DNA of 64,000 nucleotides, taken from contig NC_087249.1 of NCBI RefSeq assembly GCF_037042905.1, forward strand, positions 11,342,001-11,406,000, written 5' to 3'. The DNA is from Lytechinus pictus (Eukaryota; Echinodermata; Echinoidea; Temnopleuroida; Toxopneustidae). How positions within the stretch are numbered: the stretch's first letter is position 1; the number at the start of each line of letters is the position of its first letter. Position numbers and translations under genes: made by a program. The notes beneath the pieces are model-generated. The model ran no database searches, was not told the DNA's origin, and saw only the letters and a program-made list of their open reading frames with translations. Below are positions 20,320-34,899 of this stretch, piece after piece.

Positions 20320-22186
20320 AATTTTTAATAACAACAAGTTGTTTTACCTTTTTTTAAACAACTTCTTTAAACAATAGTTATTAGATTGACATGCTTAAAC
20401 AACGTTCTTACATTTTAAACATGGGGGGGGGGGGTGGCAAATTTACATTACAGGGCTGTAAATGAATGAATAAAACAGGCCTGTAATTCCGGGTAAAATA
20501 TATACTGCTAATGTGAGAGGGAATTATATCATGAAGCTTTTCGAGGTGCTGGATATAAAATCTGGCATAATACTAAATTGAACATTTAGTGGTTTTTCAT
20601 TTGCATATTTCTTAATTCTATGGCCCAGTGCAAATCATAACGGTGTATGTGTTTTGGTTTCTTACCCTATGAAAATGAAATTTATTCCTATCTAATTTTT
20701 TTCACCTAGCTAATTATCACAAGTTACAAAATCAATTCAGCTTGAGAGAAAAATGCATATCATTATTTTTAAGAAAAAAATGCAAGCTAGCAAGGCAAAC
20801 CAGCACCCTATAGGGCCCGTAACACAAAGCTTAGCAGTGATCGTAGAATATTTTTCTACGATTGATTGCATTGACTACGATGTGGTGAAAATCAAGAGTA
20901 CGATTGACCGCTATGTTACGGGACCCAGGTCTTTCCTATAATCATGGAGTATATCCCGGGGGGGGGGGGGACTTCTATTGACGAGTGGATATCACGTAGT
21001 GTTGACTGTTGGGGCAAAAAGTACATCCTTTATATATAGTTTGGTCTTTTTACCCTCGCAATTTTTACCCTAAACACGTAGCTTTCCTAGCGAAATAGAT
21101 ACCCGCCCTTTTTCATCATTTTAGTGTTTTTGACACCCTTATTACGTTACGTACGTAACGTGCCCATCTTGAAAAAAAAAAAACATTCTTTTTACGTGTT
21201 TTTGGTCGCGCGCATGGTATATCCACTCGTCAATGTAAGTGCCCCCCCCCCCACCCCCGGGGAGTATACACGGTATACATTCCGGGATACATTCATTGCT
21301 TGTACTTTTTTTGCATTGTGTAATTTAAGATTTATACGAAGAATTTGCTTATATTTGTAGCTTGTTTATAAACAAAGGGGCTGTTAATGTTGCTGGGCTT
21401 GCGCCATGATGAGTGCCTTATTTTTGAAGGATGTGTTCGATTTGGTCACTTGTTCAAATTGGTCACTATAACCGTGCCGTTTATGAAAGGGGAAAGAGGA
21501 TACTAAAGGGACGAAATTTAGAACAAAATAAGTAATTAAAGGGAACTGTAAACTATAAACAAGAGAAGAAAAAAGTCAGTTGTTTTACGTAGAGGTTGGC
21601 TTGAGTCCCCCCCCCCCCCCGCCACTGCATGAATGGCTCTTGGAAGCGGGGCTGCCGAGCACCCCAATACTTACCTGGCGGTGCTGCATGCGTGCGTTAT
21701 TCTTTATAGGCAGCACCCCCTGGGAGTGTGTTAGGTATGATAGGATGAATATAACCAAACGACCTAAATTTTGTAGGTTTTTTGTTTCAATCTCAAAAGT
21801 TGATTGGAAGATATTGTTTTGTTTTATCATTAGTAATGAGCCAATGGCGTTTTGTTACTCCCTTACATGCCATTCATCACTTAATGTTTTGTCTTGGTAT
21901 TTTTTGTCTAAATTGTACAACTGTCAATGTTGTTATTACTGTTGCATTAGTTCACTATGACTTGTATTGAACCGTTTGTTAAGAGATGTGAAATAAATGA
22001 ATTTGAATTTGAACACTTTTTTCTTTTCTTTTTTTTTACCTTTTTTTTTTTTTTTGCTTGTCAAATTCATCTTGCATGGGCCAAAGCCAAGCGAACCCCC
22101 CTTTTTGCTTGTTAAATTTCTCGTTACCAAAATAACCTTAATTTTGATGTCAAAACCTAATTTGCTTGTCAATTAAAACAGCACCC
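20320..22186. repeat. Tandem duplication, copy 2 (1867 bp)
   Basis: Second unit of the head-to-tail pair described for 18454-20319. Its last bases CAGCACCC join a different flank (CTGTTTAAAA), which defines the right boundary. Confidence 0.95.
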
Positions 22187-22364
22187 CTGTTTAAAAAAAT
22201 CGTGGAGGCCCTGCCCCATATGCACTGGCGACTGAGAAACGCGACAACCATAATCGGGCCTCATTAATAGTGTACCCTCTCGCTCTTTATCAAAATTTTA
22301 AAAGCTAAAAAGAGTTTGAGTCATCAATACTTTTTTTCGTTGCTATATTGTTGATTAGGGGCGG

Positions 22365-22617
22365 ATTTAGGATTTTCCAAAAGGGGGGCACATTTTCCCG
22401 ATGGAAAATTTGACAAGCAAAAAAAAATTAGGACATTTCGTCCACGAACAAAATTGACAAGTAAAAACAAAAGGGGGGGTCTTCACACTTTCAAAATTGT
22501 GGCACGTTTCTGTTTTAACAGCATCTTTACATTACACATTTTAATTGTGCCTGTCAAGGGGGGGGGGGCACCGGCCCGCTTTGCCCCCCCCCCTTCCCCT
22601 AGATCTGCCAGTGAGTG
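22365..22617. repeat. Poly-G/poly-C dispersed repeat
   Basis: Begins GGGGCGGATTTAGGATTTT, includes GACAAGCAAAAA and GACAAGTAAAAA, and ends in a G10 run, CCCCCCCC and CCCCTAGATCTGCC, complementary in character to the start. Related GGCGGATCC or TGATCCGCCCC pieces occur at about 12810 and 36880-37040. Confidence 0.6.
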
Positions 22618-22621
22618 TTAA

Positions 22622-23205
22622 AGGAGAATGAAACCCTTGAAACCAGCTGAATCCATATCAAAGAGAAAAATCAAAGAAACATATTGATGAAAGTTTGAGG
22701 AAGATTAAATGAATAATAAGAAAGTTATGAGCATTTGAATATTGAGATCACTAATGCCATGTAGATCCTCCCATTGGCAATGCGACCAAGATCTGTGATG
22801 TCACACACGTACAACTCCCTCATTGCTTTAGTACTTATTTCACTTATATTCTCACTTTTATAGAATCTATCACAAGGTGAGGTGTTCTCTTTATGAGAGG
22901 ACAAGTACAGAGGTTTCACAACATTATATCATTGATGAATCGTTTGTCATATGATTAGAAGGAGCAAAAAGATATGTTTTGGGGTATATTTTCAGTGTCC
23001 AAAAGGGGAGAGTTGTTCATCTGTGACATCATAGATCTTGGTCACATTGCCAATAGGAGGATCTCCATAGCATTAGTGATCTGGACATTCAAATGCTCAC
23101 AACTCTTCTATTGCTAGTCCTATTTTACTCAAACTTTTGTTGATCTTATTCTTTGATTTTTCTGCTTTCACAAAAGCTAACTTGCTCCAAGAGTTTCATT
23201 CTCCT
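22622..23205. mobile_element. TTAA-flanked fold-back MITE, copy 2
   Basis: Same family as 227-809 but in the opposite orientation. The ends AGGAGAATGAAAC are flanked by TTAA at 22618-22621 and 23206-23209. Over most of its length it is the near-exact complement of copy 1. Confidence 0.88.
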
Positions 23206-23279
23206 TTAATATTCAGGGGGGTTAATGCTTTCTTGCTTGCTTATTTGTCAGGAACGAAAATAGAAACAACAAGATATCC

Positions 23280-23500
23280 GAGTCATTTTTTTCTAGTTTT
23301 ATTTCTCTTTTATTATTTCTTTCTTTCGTTCTTCTTTTTCTTTCTTACTTTCTTTATTTCTTTCGTTCTTCTTTTTTCTTTCTAACTTAATTCTTTGTTT
23401 CTTTCGTTCGTTCGTTCTCTCTTTCTTTCAGTTTTTAATGTATTCCTTCTTTCCCTTCTCACTCTTTGTTTGTTTGTTTGTTTAATTTTTTCTCATTTTC
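23280..23500. repeat. TTTC-rich low-complexity region
   Basis: A pyrimidine-rich stretch of TTTCTTTC, TTCGTTCG and TTTGTTTG runs. The plus ORF 23137-23385 crossing it is compositional. Confidence 0.8.
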
Positions 23501-23599
23501 TCTTTCATTAACGGTACTGCACTATTCTTACCCTCCATTCCTCTCCTTGCCCCCCCCCCCCCTCGAGAAGGGGCGATCCTCTATAACCCCATAACTATA

Positions 23600-26237
<2,638 letters not shown>

Positions 26238-27099
26238 CAGTGCGTCCCAGAAAAAACGAAACCGAGATTAAGCGATGATTAATTTTATCATAACTTAATC
26301 ACAAATACAATAGACAAATGACCTACCAATGTAAAGCTTAGAATCTCCTCTTCCATCTGATCTTACTTATATTATTCCTCATTCATGAGTGAGCGGCAAA
26401 AACAATTTGAAGAAATTATACCAAAAACTCATTTGGCGGGGGGGTATCTGAATTTCAAAAAGAAAATCACATTCCTAAAAAGTTCAATATCTGCTCTTTT
26501 ATTTGATACCTTAATCACAAAAAATGGTCGAGAAGTAAAAAAGTTATGTTCCCTCGAAACAATGCTTGTATTTCCATAATTTCATTAAATAAACGTGTTT
26601 TCACCGATTTCACACAGTTCAAGCTAACGCATATGGTTAACAAAAGACTTGAGGCATGGCCGATCGTCAACAAAACGGAGTGTCAAGTGAGTTTGAATGC
26701 TAGCCTGTAGAACCTCTTCATTTTATGAAATTATTGAAATTCAAGCCTTATTTCAAATAACCAGAACTTTGTTATTTCCTCACAATTTTCTGTAATTGAG
26801 GTATCCCCTCTTCAAATTGTTTTTGCTCACTCATGCGTGATCAGCGTGAATGCGAAATAAATTTCAGATGGAGGAGATTCTAAGCTTTACAATGGTAGGT
26901 CTTTTGTCTATTGTATTTGTGATTAAGTTTTTTTTTATTTATTTTTTTTTTTTATTTATGTTTTTATTGATAAATCTTCAACATACAAATCATTTACATC
27001 AAATTCCACTATAAAAGTTACCAAAAAAATCAAAAATTTGTGATTAAGTTATGATAAATCATCGATAAATCTCGGTTTCGTTTTTTGTGGGACGCACTG
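26238..27099. mobile_element. Tc1/mariner-type MITE with long inverted ends
   Basis: CAGTGCGTCCCA at the left and TGGGACGCACTG at the right are flanked by TA on both sides (26236-26237 and 27100-27101). The inverted similarity extends far inside (ACGAAACCGAGATT, TTAATCACAAATACAATAGAC, AGCTTAGAATCTCCTC and complements). Near the middle each half carries an ATGCGTGA/ATGAGTGAGC-type word. No transposase ORF is present. Confidence 0.9.
26930..27035 (-). mobile_element. Small retroposed insert with 15-bp target duplication
   Basis: The 15-bp sequence ATTTGTGATTAAGTT occurs at 26915-26929 and again at 27036-27050. The 106 bp between begin with a T-rich run, which is a poly-A-type tail on the minus strand preceded by AATAAA-like words. 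This is the signature of target-primed retroposition of a short 5'-truncated RNA copy into the right arm of the mariner-type element. Confidence 0.85.
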
Positions 27100-27101
27100 T
27101 A

Positions 27102-28550
27102 TATCAGTGATCTTTTCATCATATGCAACAAATTATCTTTCGGTAATCTTTCTACAAACTTTGCAGGTCTCTCTATGATCTTTCAAGGATATATCTCGAT
27201 TCTTGAATCAGTGATCTAGCGGAAGACCGTCGAAATGTCAATTGACAATTCATTTACACACTGCTGACCTGCATGAATTCAAGCTTTAAAAAAAGACCCG
27301 ATTGTAAGATCACTTCGGAACCATGTAAGAAACCAAATGATCAATATTGAGATTTAAGACTCAGTAGTGTTATGAGGCAAACATTTTGAGGGGCCAGACA
27401 GGACATTTGGAGCACATTTTTAAAAAGCTGCGACTGAGTGAATTAAGTTGCAAAAACTTTTGATTTTTTTTTCTAATCTAATTTTGAGTTGGATTTCGAC
27501 ATCGTTATTCAGAAATGATGTTATATTTCACCCATTTTCTTTCCTTGTCTATCCTTTTCTTATCATATTTCTTGGTCGTAAATATTTTGGGGTCCGTGCC
27601 CGACCCCTCCCTTCCCACCTGCATAACATGTATAATACGCACGCGAAGATCAAGCAAGTTTTTGTTAATGCTTTTTAGCCTTTATTCAGATAATATCACA
27701 TTTTCATACATACAAGGGTAATAAATAAAATATACAAAATAAAGTGAAATACATGTATACAGCAGTATAACAAATGAAATATTATACATTTAAACATTAA
27801 AAAAAAAAAGATTATCACAAAAACCCACAATACAAACAAATCAAACAGTTTTTTCACTTGTATTTACTGTATAATAATGCGGTACTGTATGATGAAAAAA
27901 TCCAAACATAAAGGCTTTTTAAGTTCTGAGCAAACAATAAAATTGATGTATAAAATACATGTAATTTGTTTATATAAAGATGTGAATAGGCTATCTCCCA
28001 TAATTAAAAAAATATATATTTATATCTCCATATTTTGTGAGACAATACAAAAAAAGTCTTAACGTTTATATTTAGAAAGTGTAAAACAATCTGAATAAAG
28101 ATTTATATATAAAACACACCAAAAAACAACAACAACAAAACAAACAAACAAACAAAAAATGTGTAGGGAGAGCAGCCAAACCAAAACCCTTCTCCTTGAT
28201 CTTTTACCCATAATGGCATCATGATATATTTTATAATATTGAATACTATTATTCCAATACTATATATTAATCATTTTATAAAAAACAAGTTTTGTAGGAA
28301 GATAATCGTATATTGACTTTTTTAAATTTAGATTGATGGGTAAGGATCAGTGGGAGAAAGAGTTTGAAGAAAGAAAAAAAATAAAAACTTGAGTGTAATT
28401 GACTCAAACCGAAAACTGGGAAAAATTCCCCATTTTGTATTGTGTAGAGTTAATTTATCCTTTCTTTTTGCCTTTTCATATTCGATCTGTTCTGGCACTG
28501 CATATTTCTTTGTAGGGACCATAGAGATAATATATCTCTATATGGTAGGG
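27102..28550. other. AT-rich spacer
   Basis: Resumes the GATCTTT-rich sequence interrupted by the element at 26238 and then continues as AT-rich DNA with A-rich runs (27800, 28120-28150, 28370). Short ORFs only; no domain was recognised. Confidence 0.35.
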
Positions 28551-28745
28551 TAAGGGGCCTGTTGCATGACGAGATGAGCGATACGTAGGAACGTCCTAGG
28601 ACCATTCTTCCGAGATAGGAAGATTGGCGACAAATCAGCGCTTTCCGTTTCACGAAGGCAATTTTGTCTTTCAAGTCCGCGACATCGTTTGATATCGATA
28701 GTATCGGGAAAATATTTAGTCTTCATCGTCACCTGAACCTTTTAT
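28551..28745. mobile_element. MITE fragment, GGCCTGTTGCATGA family
   Basis: Starts GGGGCCTGTTGCATGACGAG and includes CTAGGACCATTCTTC and a CGACAAATC region. Its inverted relative ends at 30545 with CATGCAACAGGCCCC. Confidence 0.6.
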
Positions 28746-28759
28746 TTCGGAATGACGAC

Positions 28760-30384
28760 TTTTCATAAAATCATATATTTCAATAAAAGGGGATCAAATC
28801 ATGTTTTATTTATTACTGATTGTAGAATTGATGTATGGAGCGTACTTTATGAGGTAAAAAGAGAAAAAACTTTCAAGATTCACAAACATAACTGGATAAA
28901 ATCGAAATTTTCATTATTTCCCTTATTTAGAACACGGTGTCCTTTTAGAGACACCTTTCATTGATATTTCGACGAAAGAGACCCTTGTCCGACATAAAAA
29001 TTGATTTAACTAAGTAATTTCGACATTTTATTAGTTCAATATACTGATTTTTTATGCATATATATATATATATATATGATGGTTTTGCAAATTATGCGTT
29101 AATATGTTATCTGTTGAGGTAAAAATAGGGTTTGAATGGAGTAAACAAAATCAACAGTGTCTGATTGTATGAGACTAAAAAGGAAAATATGAGAGGCTGC
29201 CTGTGAAAAATCTAATTTATTTATTTTATTTGTCAGATATAACGCAAGAAATACAAATGCGAGTGTTTAGAGTATAAACATACCTCAGTTGCATGATGAG
29301 TAACCGAAGACAAGGAAACTATGAAAATTGCTGCAAACATGTCCAAGTGGATAAAGTAGTGCTTTGAAATAGCAATTAAAACATAGAAAAAGTTGTGCAC
29401 TCCGCAATGGAAAAATACTATTTACAGAAATAATGCTATAGTACAATGATCATAAACGTTGGTCATCTTTAAAGTTGATCACTTAATTTATGGAAGCTTA
29501 TATAAGAATATAGTTTAAGAATATAAAAAATATATATGTTCAACATTTCAAAGTTGAGGAATAGAGACTACATTATTGCTTTAACATGACATAGGGGCGG
29601 AAGGGGCCTATATATCTTACGATTTAAAATGCGCCTCTTCGTATGGACTTTCCATAATCTTTTCTTTAATGAACTTATTTTCATTTGTAATGATTGTGAT
29701 GGATTCGTAAGCTATAGGCCAAATCTGTATCTTAAATTCAATTAGCTATAATTTGTTAATGCAGACTCTTTTTTGTTTTGTTTCACTGTTTCACATCTCA
29801 ATTAGTTAGCCCAAATCCGACAATTAATTTTCATTGATTAAAATTAATCTCAGCAAAAAATAATTAGGCCTATAATGAAAATGAAATAAAAATAAATGAA
29901 TAATTTACCATGTTTAACATTTTAGTTTTGTATCGTGTTTCGTTTTAGCTGAAGGTTATAAACACGTTTTTTACCTTACATCATTTCTTGTAATGAAATT
30001 TGTTTTCATGTTGTTTAATTATCTATTAAAGCATGAGGGGTCAGAGAGATAATGCCACCCATTTCGATATATATCAAATAAAAATTAATGGAAATGGTGT
30101 GGGGATAGGACGGAGAATAAAAGAAAACATATTTAAAAAAATATTTGGGCCTACATTACCCCCGGACATAATGCCCGGAGAAGTTAAAATGACATGTTTT
30201 TGGTCGCCTTGCCGTGCAAAAAGACGACCTGAAATTGATGACAACTAGCCCCCATATAAAAAATAACTTGGCGCCATCCCAGATAAAATGCATCAGTGTG
30301 CAACCCCAAAAAAATGTTTAAAGGTGATATGTCAGTGTGGCTTGCCGTAAACGCATTTTCTCTCAATGCCGACGGCGGCAGGCG
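28760..30384. other. AT-rich spacer with short TA repeat
   Basis: Contains a (TA)n run at about 29057-29078. No convincing gene. The minus ORF 30184-30681 (165 codons) overlaps the MITE at 30385-30545, lacks recognisable motifs and is probably chance. Confidence 0.35.
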
Positions 30385-30545
30385 GTGTGCAAATAAGATC
30401 ATGCCTACGTAGGACATGTCTGGAGGTGTCTTTCCAAGGACCATTCTTCGTATCGCCCAAATCGGCTTTGTGAGACAATTATTGAGCGATATCTCGTTCT
30501 TACGTAGAATGGTTCTACGAAAGACCCTTTCATGCAACAGGCCCC
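30385..30545. mobile_element. Fold-back MITE, CATGCAACAGGCCCC family
   Basis: Holds opposed copies of GACCATTCTTCGTA and TACGTAGAATGGTTC and ends CATGCAACAGGCCCC, complementary to the start of 28551. The central AAATCGGCTTTGTGAGAC region forms the loop side. Confidence 0.7.
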
Positions 30546-30993
30546 AGTTTACGTTGGCCTTTATTAATTTCATTTTCGCCCTCTGTTGTTGAAAATTAGA
30601 AAATGAACTCTGTTTCCAGGGAAGCTTTAAGAAATTAGTTTTTCGTTGCAGTGAAAGTATTAATGATTTCGTATGGCTCAACCGTAAGTGAAATTATATT
30701 TTATCACTTCTATTTTCTTATCGATCTCTTTGGGATTTTCTATGAGTATGTCATCTTCAAAATTCGTTTCATGATAAGTTTGTTAAGCGTTATTGTTATT
30801 TGTATTTCAAATTTCAATGACTTACTGGAGTCCCACGTATCCATTTTGGTGGGGTGCCAAAAAGTAGAGCGCCGTAGACGTAGACGTAGTCGTACTCGTA
30901 GACGTAGTTAACTTAGAGCACTCACACAAGCATGCGAGGTTAGAGCAGAGGTGCACATATCTAAAAATCCGCTGTTGGGAATGTAGACCAAAA

Positions 30994-31066
30994 GCTTCGG
31001 TCTCTGTTATGTTGGTTGTTCAGCTGAACTCCGTTGGCTTCACTCACCAAATACAGAGACCGAAGT
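30994..31066. repeat. Hairpin with 14-bp arms
   Basis: TTCGGTCTCTGT on the left is complementary to ACAGAGACCGAA on the right, with about 45 bp between. Just before it lies a GTAGACGTAGTC simple repeat (about 30872-30908). It sits about 100 bp upstream of a GAG|GTAAGT donor-like site. Confidence 0.75.
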
Positions 31067-31099
31067 TCTAGCGCGATCTGTATCTGTACAGGGGACTCA

Positions 31100-31164
31100 A
31101 TGGCCATATGTTTATGTACTTAAGATCAGATAAAACGGGGAAGTGAATTTGCGCGACAGCCGAG
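31100..31164 (+). other. Possible non-coding first exon of the 32120 gene
   Basis: A good 5' splice-site word, CCGAG|GTAAGT, ends here at 31164, 955 bp before the acceptor at 32120. Joined in the frame of the downstream exon, this segment has an upstream stop and no ATG, so it would have to be 5' UTR or belong to another transcript. The start of the putative exon is not defined. Confidence 0.25.
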
Positions 31165-31439
31165 GTAAGTCACTGTTTTTGTTCCTTTTAACTTGATTTT
31201 TCTCCATTTTTGGGCAATTAATGCCAAGAGGGAATATTAATTTGCATTTTGGTCGCGTTAATTTTCAAAATTTTTATTCATTAAAGACAAAAATTGAAGA
31301 GCCCCGACGGGGGGATTTTGCATTGCAAGTCCCCTAATGGTGGCTGCACGCTAGCGAGCCGTCTGTGTACGAGGAGAAATTTAAAAAAAAAAAAAAAGTT
31401 AAAAAACTCCTCGAAACAGACGGCTGCCAGCTGTCTATT

Positions 31440-31945
31440 GGGAATGTTGCTTCGGAGTTTTTGTATTTGAAATAGTATTACCGAACGCACGTATCATACG
31501 CAACAGAAAATATTTTCATACGCTCAAAATTTTGCAACATCCTTCCAAAGTCAAAGAGAACTTGAATAGAAAGATGATGAAAAATGGTAAAAAACACATT
31601 TTCAAAGTCTTAATATTCTAAAAATAATAAAATATGGTCAAAATAGCTCAGACATCAGTGATTTTGTTGTTTTCTCAACTTTTCCCATAGAAAACACACG
31701 TTCGGTAATACGATACCTTTTTCAAGTGACCAAAATATTTCACATGCGAAGAGGGGTCCAATTGGAAGCTAATATCGTAAAAAGGACAAACGATTTCGGC
31801 CAAATTTTTACATATTTATATTTTGTAGGTAATTGTGTATTTATGGTGAAAGTTTGGTGAATTTTATGAGAATAATGTGTTTGATATGATTAAATTCATG
31901 AAAAGTGTTCGGTAATACGATCCACTACCATACTCCTACTTGTAC
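31440..31945 (+). repeat. Dispersed repeat, plus-strand copy of 3640-3990
   Basis: Contains three GTTCGGTAATACGAT-type words (about 31478, 31700 and 31908) and ends GATCCACTACCATACT. The central block CACATGCGAAGAGGGG matches the complement of the 3.6-kb copy. Confidence 0.6.
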
Positions 31946-32119
31946 TACACAGACGTAAGTCTCCCAGGCCAGGACCCGCAGTGCCAATGTTGATGCAAGA
32001 ATGATGAGGATGATTCATTGATTGAAGATGTTATTTTATAATTCTAATCTAACCTCTTCATTCAGAAAATTGCGAAATCCAACAATTAAGATTTGTCCAT
32101 ATTAATTTTTTTTTCCCAG

Positions 32120-33100
32120 GGGTAGTGAAGGAGCAGCAGAGGATGGATTTGAGATACCTCAAGATCTCTGTGAAAGACTGGAGAATGTAGAACTAGATGA
32201 GGAAGAGACAGAGACTTTATTGCAAGAGGCATTGGCCCTCAATATGAGATTAAAAGCTGAACTTCAGAGAAGAGAAAACAGTGACTTAGAAGATAGCAGC
32301 GATGTTACCAACTCTAGAGGACCGCAGGGTCATGACGTCTTATCATCAGATAAACACATAAAAAACTCATCAGCGAGACATAGAAGACCGGGACAGAAAA
32401 ACAATCCACTGCCACCAATATCACCAAGTAAAGGACAAACCGCAGGGTCTGGGAATCATCGGAAAGGTGGGCCTCTCAAGTCCAAAGGTCAGCCAGAAAG
32501 ACGAGGAGCGTCGTCACCGGCTCCTCACGCCATCATAGGCAGGATAGTCAACAGTGCCGGGGTGAGGGACACCTTCCATGTTTGTGAAAGAAATGTTGAA
32601 CGTGATCATGTGAAGTTCCAGCAATTATATTTGATTTAGAACCATATGCATCTGTAATTACATTAAGCGTTTTACAATTTACTAGCACACATAGACTCTT
32701 TTGTTTCGGTTATGCGGACAATATTTTGTCATCCGTTATCTGGCATATAAGGCTTAATGATGTTGAAAAGATCACTTGAATACTTGACAGATGATGAATG
32801 ATCGCAGGTTTTTAAAATTGTGCACATTATAATTTGATATTGTAATACATTTTGATTGACCTGGAAATCAGTTCCTTTGATACCAAAAAGGTACAGAAAA
32901 TGCACAATTTGGATATTAAAATATTAAAACCTTAATATCTGACTAGATTTAATTTGTTTGTTGTCGTTCACATTCAGAGTGTTGAAGGATCTCAGCGAAG
33001 AGCCAAGTCGGCGAAGAAAGATTTAGAAGGGAGACCAACCCGCTCAGCTGAACAGAGGAAGAAAAAGCCAGAATGGAATGATAGATTCTCCTACAAGTAA
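32120..33100 (+). CDS. Unrecognised gene, last two coding exons (5' end incomplete)
   Basis: Exon A (32120-32561) follows a strong polypyrimidine/TTTCCCAG acceptor and ends at GCCGG|GGTGAGG. Exon B (32978-33100) follows CATTCAG and ends at TAA. Both junctions are phase 0 and the joined frame is open for about 187 codons. The protein begins acidic (GFEIPQDLCERLENVELDEE), continues as a probable short helix or coiled coil (LLQEALALNMRLKAELQRRE), then a long Ser/Pro/Gly/Lys-rich, likely disordered region (NPLPPISPSKGQ). It closes with a basic tail, RPTRSAEQRKKKPEWNDRF followed by SYK. The first in-frame Met is late (MRLKAEL), so coding exons upstream are expected but were not found. The architecture resembles small ciliary/microtubule-associated proteins, but that is an impression only. 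No symbol is given. Confidence 0.7.
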
Positions 33101-33620
33101 CAACTTCATCAATACCATTCTTCACTACAACAATCCTTGGATACAATAATGACTCATTATAACTATACTACAAGCTGTCAGTAATCAACATGAGGCCTTG
33201 TGATGTAAGATTGATTGTATCTCTGATGTCAATTGCATTTTCAATGGAAACCTTTCTTTGATTAATTTTACTAGTATTGCGCAATGTTACCATGGTGCTT
33301 ACCATGGATTATAATGTTGAGATTGTAACTGCAAGGAGTCAAGGACTTGGGTGATTTCAAGTCGGTGTTGGCCTTGGTGTTGGTGTTGAAATTTTGACTG
33401 CTTCCCCTAGCTCCAAAACCTATTCAGATTTTATAAAACTGATCCAGATAACATTATTGACATCTCAATAACTAGTGAGTGACTTTTCGGGACCATCTTC
33501 ATGTTATGTTTGGTGTTATAATCATGTTAAAATTGACCTAACACCAACACCAAAAATGTCAACACTGAACTTGAAATCACCCAATATGACCATCCCAAAC
33601 AAAAATTATATCAAGTAATT

Positions 33621-33880
33621 TCAATTCAGTTCATTTATTTTCCTCTTTCAATCTTTTCATATTTACAAAGATAGTTCAATTTACATGTAGGCCTACAACT
33701 TACTATAACACTTTAATCAACTTGTACAATACAAAAACAGAATGAAATTGAAAGAAAAGGAGACTGACTAAAAAGCAGAACTTTCATTGCGAAGGCCCCC
33801 TTTTCTAAGAACATATATTGTGATAAAAATGAAATCGAAAATAAAATAAAATTAAATGAATAAGAACTATAATAAATGTA
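33621..33880 (-). mobile_element. LINE-like 3' tail
   Basis: Read on the minus strand the fragment ends in AAATAAATGAACTGAATTGA, the same AAATAAATGAA-plus-short-tandem type of end seen at 20125 and 62873. It also shares a TAAAAAGCA(G/A)A word with 62873-63180. No coding part remains. Confidence 0.45.
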
Positions 33881-33900
33881 CATTGATCACATAATATGAC

Positions 33901-34689
33901 TGCTCAGCTATGTACATGGTCATGATGCGGGATGTTGTACTGAAGAACTGAACAATTCCCATTGAATTTGTCAATTTATGTATTCCATTTTATCCAAATG
34001 GGATTCAATTCAATCAAATAGCTTATGAGGCGGAGTGTAATCAGTGTTATTTAAAGGTATCCTTTTTTATAATGTAACTTTATTGACATGGTGGTTTTAA
34101 CCTCATTTCTTATCAGGAAGTTTTGGCTCCATGGCGCACGATGGAATCAAGAACATAGAAAATATATTGTCAAATGCCCTTTATGACAAAAACCTTCCAA
34201 TAAGTCTTTGTCGAAAATTAGTGAATCAAACCAGCAGTTTCGTCCTGGACTCGAACAAACAACATAATCGCAATTGTCCCTCAGCTCCGCAACTTCGGAT
34301 GAAACTTGATCTGGTTCAACCATTTTTGACAAAGACCTCCCAGCCGTTCTTTGTCATTTGACAGGCATTTTCAATACATTTTCTATGTCCTTGAATCTGT
34401 TCTGGGTCGCGATGCAACAACTCCTTATTATTTCCTTAAGAACACTGAATGTATCTTGTCAATATTTGACTAGCTTCATGAAGTGTACCTGTTACTATGA
34501 AGATTTTTTTTAATGTTGTTGTTTGTGCAATGTATTTGAAGTTGATTCCTTTGCCAGTTATAAAAACAGAGTTTGTAGAACATGGTTTATGTGCTCTGTC
34601 AGCATATTTTTGTGTGCAGTCTTTGACAGTAAAATTTGTGTGATTTAAGTGAAGTTTATTTCTTAAGGAGTGTCTGTTTATGATTAGAA
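33901..34689. other. Spacer with one doubtful ORF
   Basis: The 76-codon ORF at 34131-34361 follows a possible acceptor (CTTATCAG) but has no recognisable motif, and an alternative frame is also partly open. Nothing else was identified. Confidence 0.3.
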
Positions 34690-34890
34690 CTTTTGTTTTC
34701 TTGTATTCATTTATTTGTTTATTTATTTATTTACTTATTCATTTATTCATTCATTTATTCAATCCTTTATTTATGTATTTATTTATTTATTCATTTGTTT
34801 ATTCATTTATTTATTCATTTGTTTATTATTTATTTATTAATTATATTGTTTATTATTTATTCATTTGTTTATTATTCTTTTATTCATAAA
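34690..34890. repeat. TTTA/TTCA low-complexity repeat
   Basis: Interrupted tandem array of TTTA, TTCA and TTTG tetranucleotides (ATTTATTCATTTATT type). The two ORFs across it (YLFIYSFI-type) are repeat translation. Confidence 0.95.
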
Positions 34891-34899
34891 GTACTTTGT

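Noticed and set aside
30184-30681. Minus-strand ORF of 165 codons.
   Set aside because: It runs through a fold-back MITE at 30385-30545 and has no motif or splice context.
34131-34361. 76-codon ORF beginning MAHDGIKNIENILSN after a possible acceptor.
   Set aside because: No recognisable domain, no continuation or upstream exon, and an alternative frame is also partly open. Too weak to call a gene.
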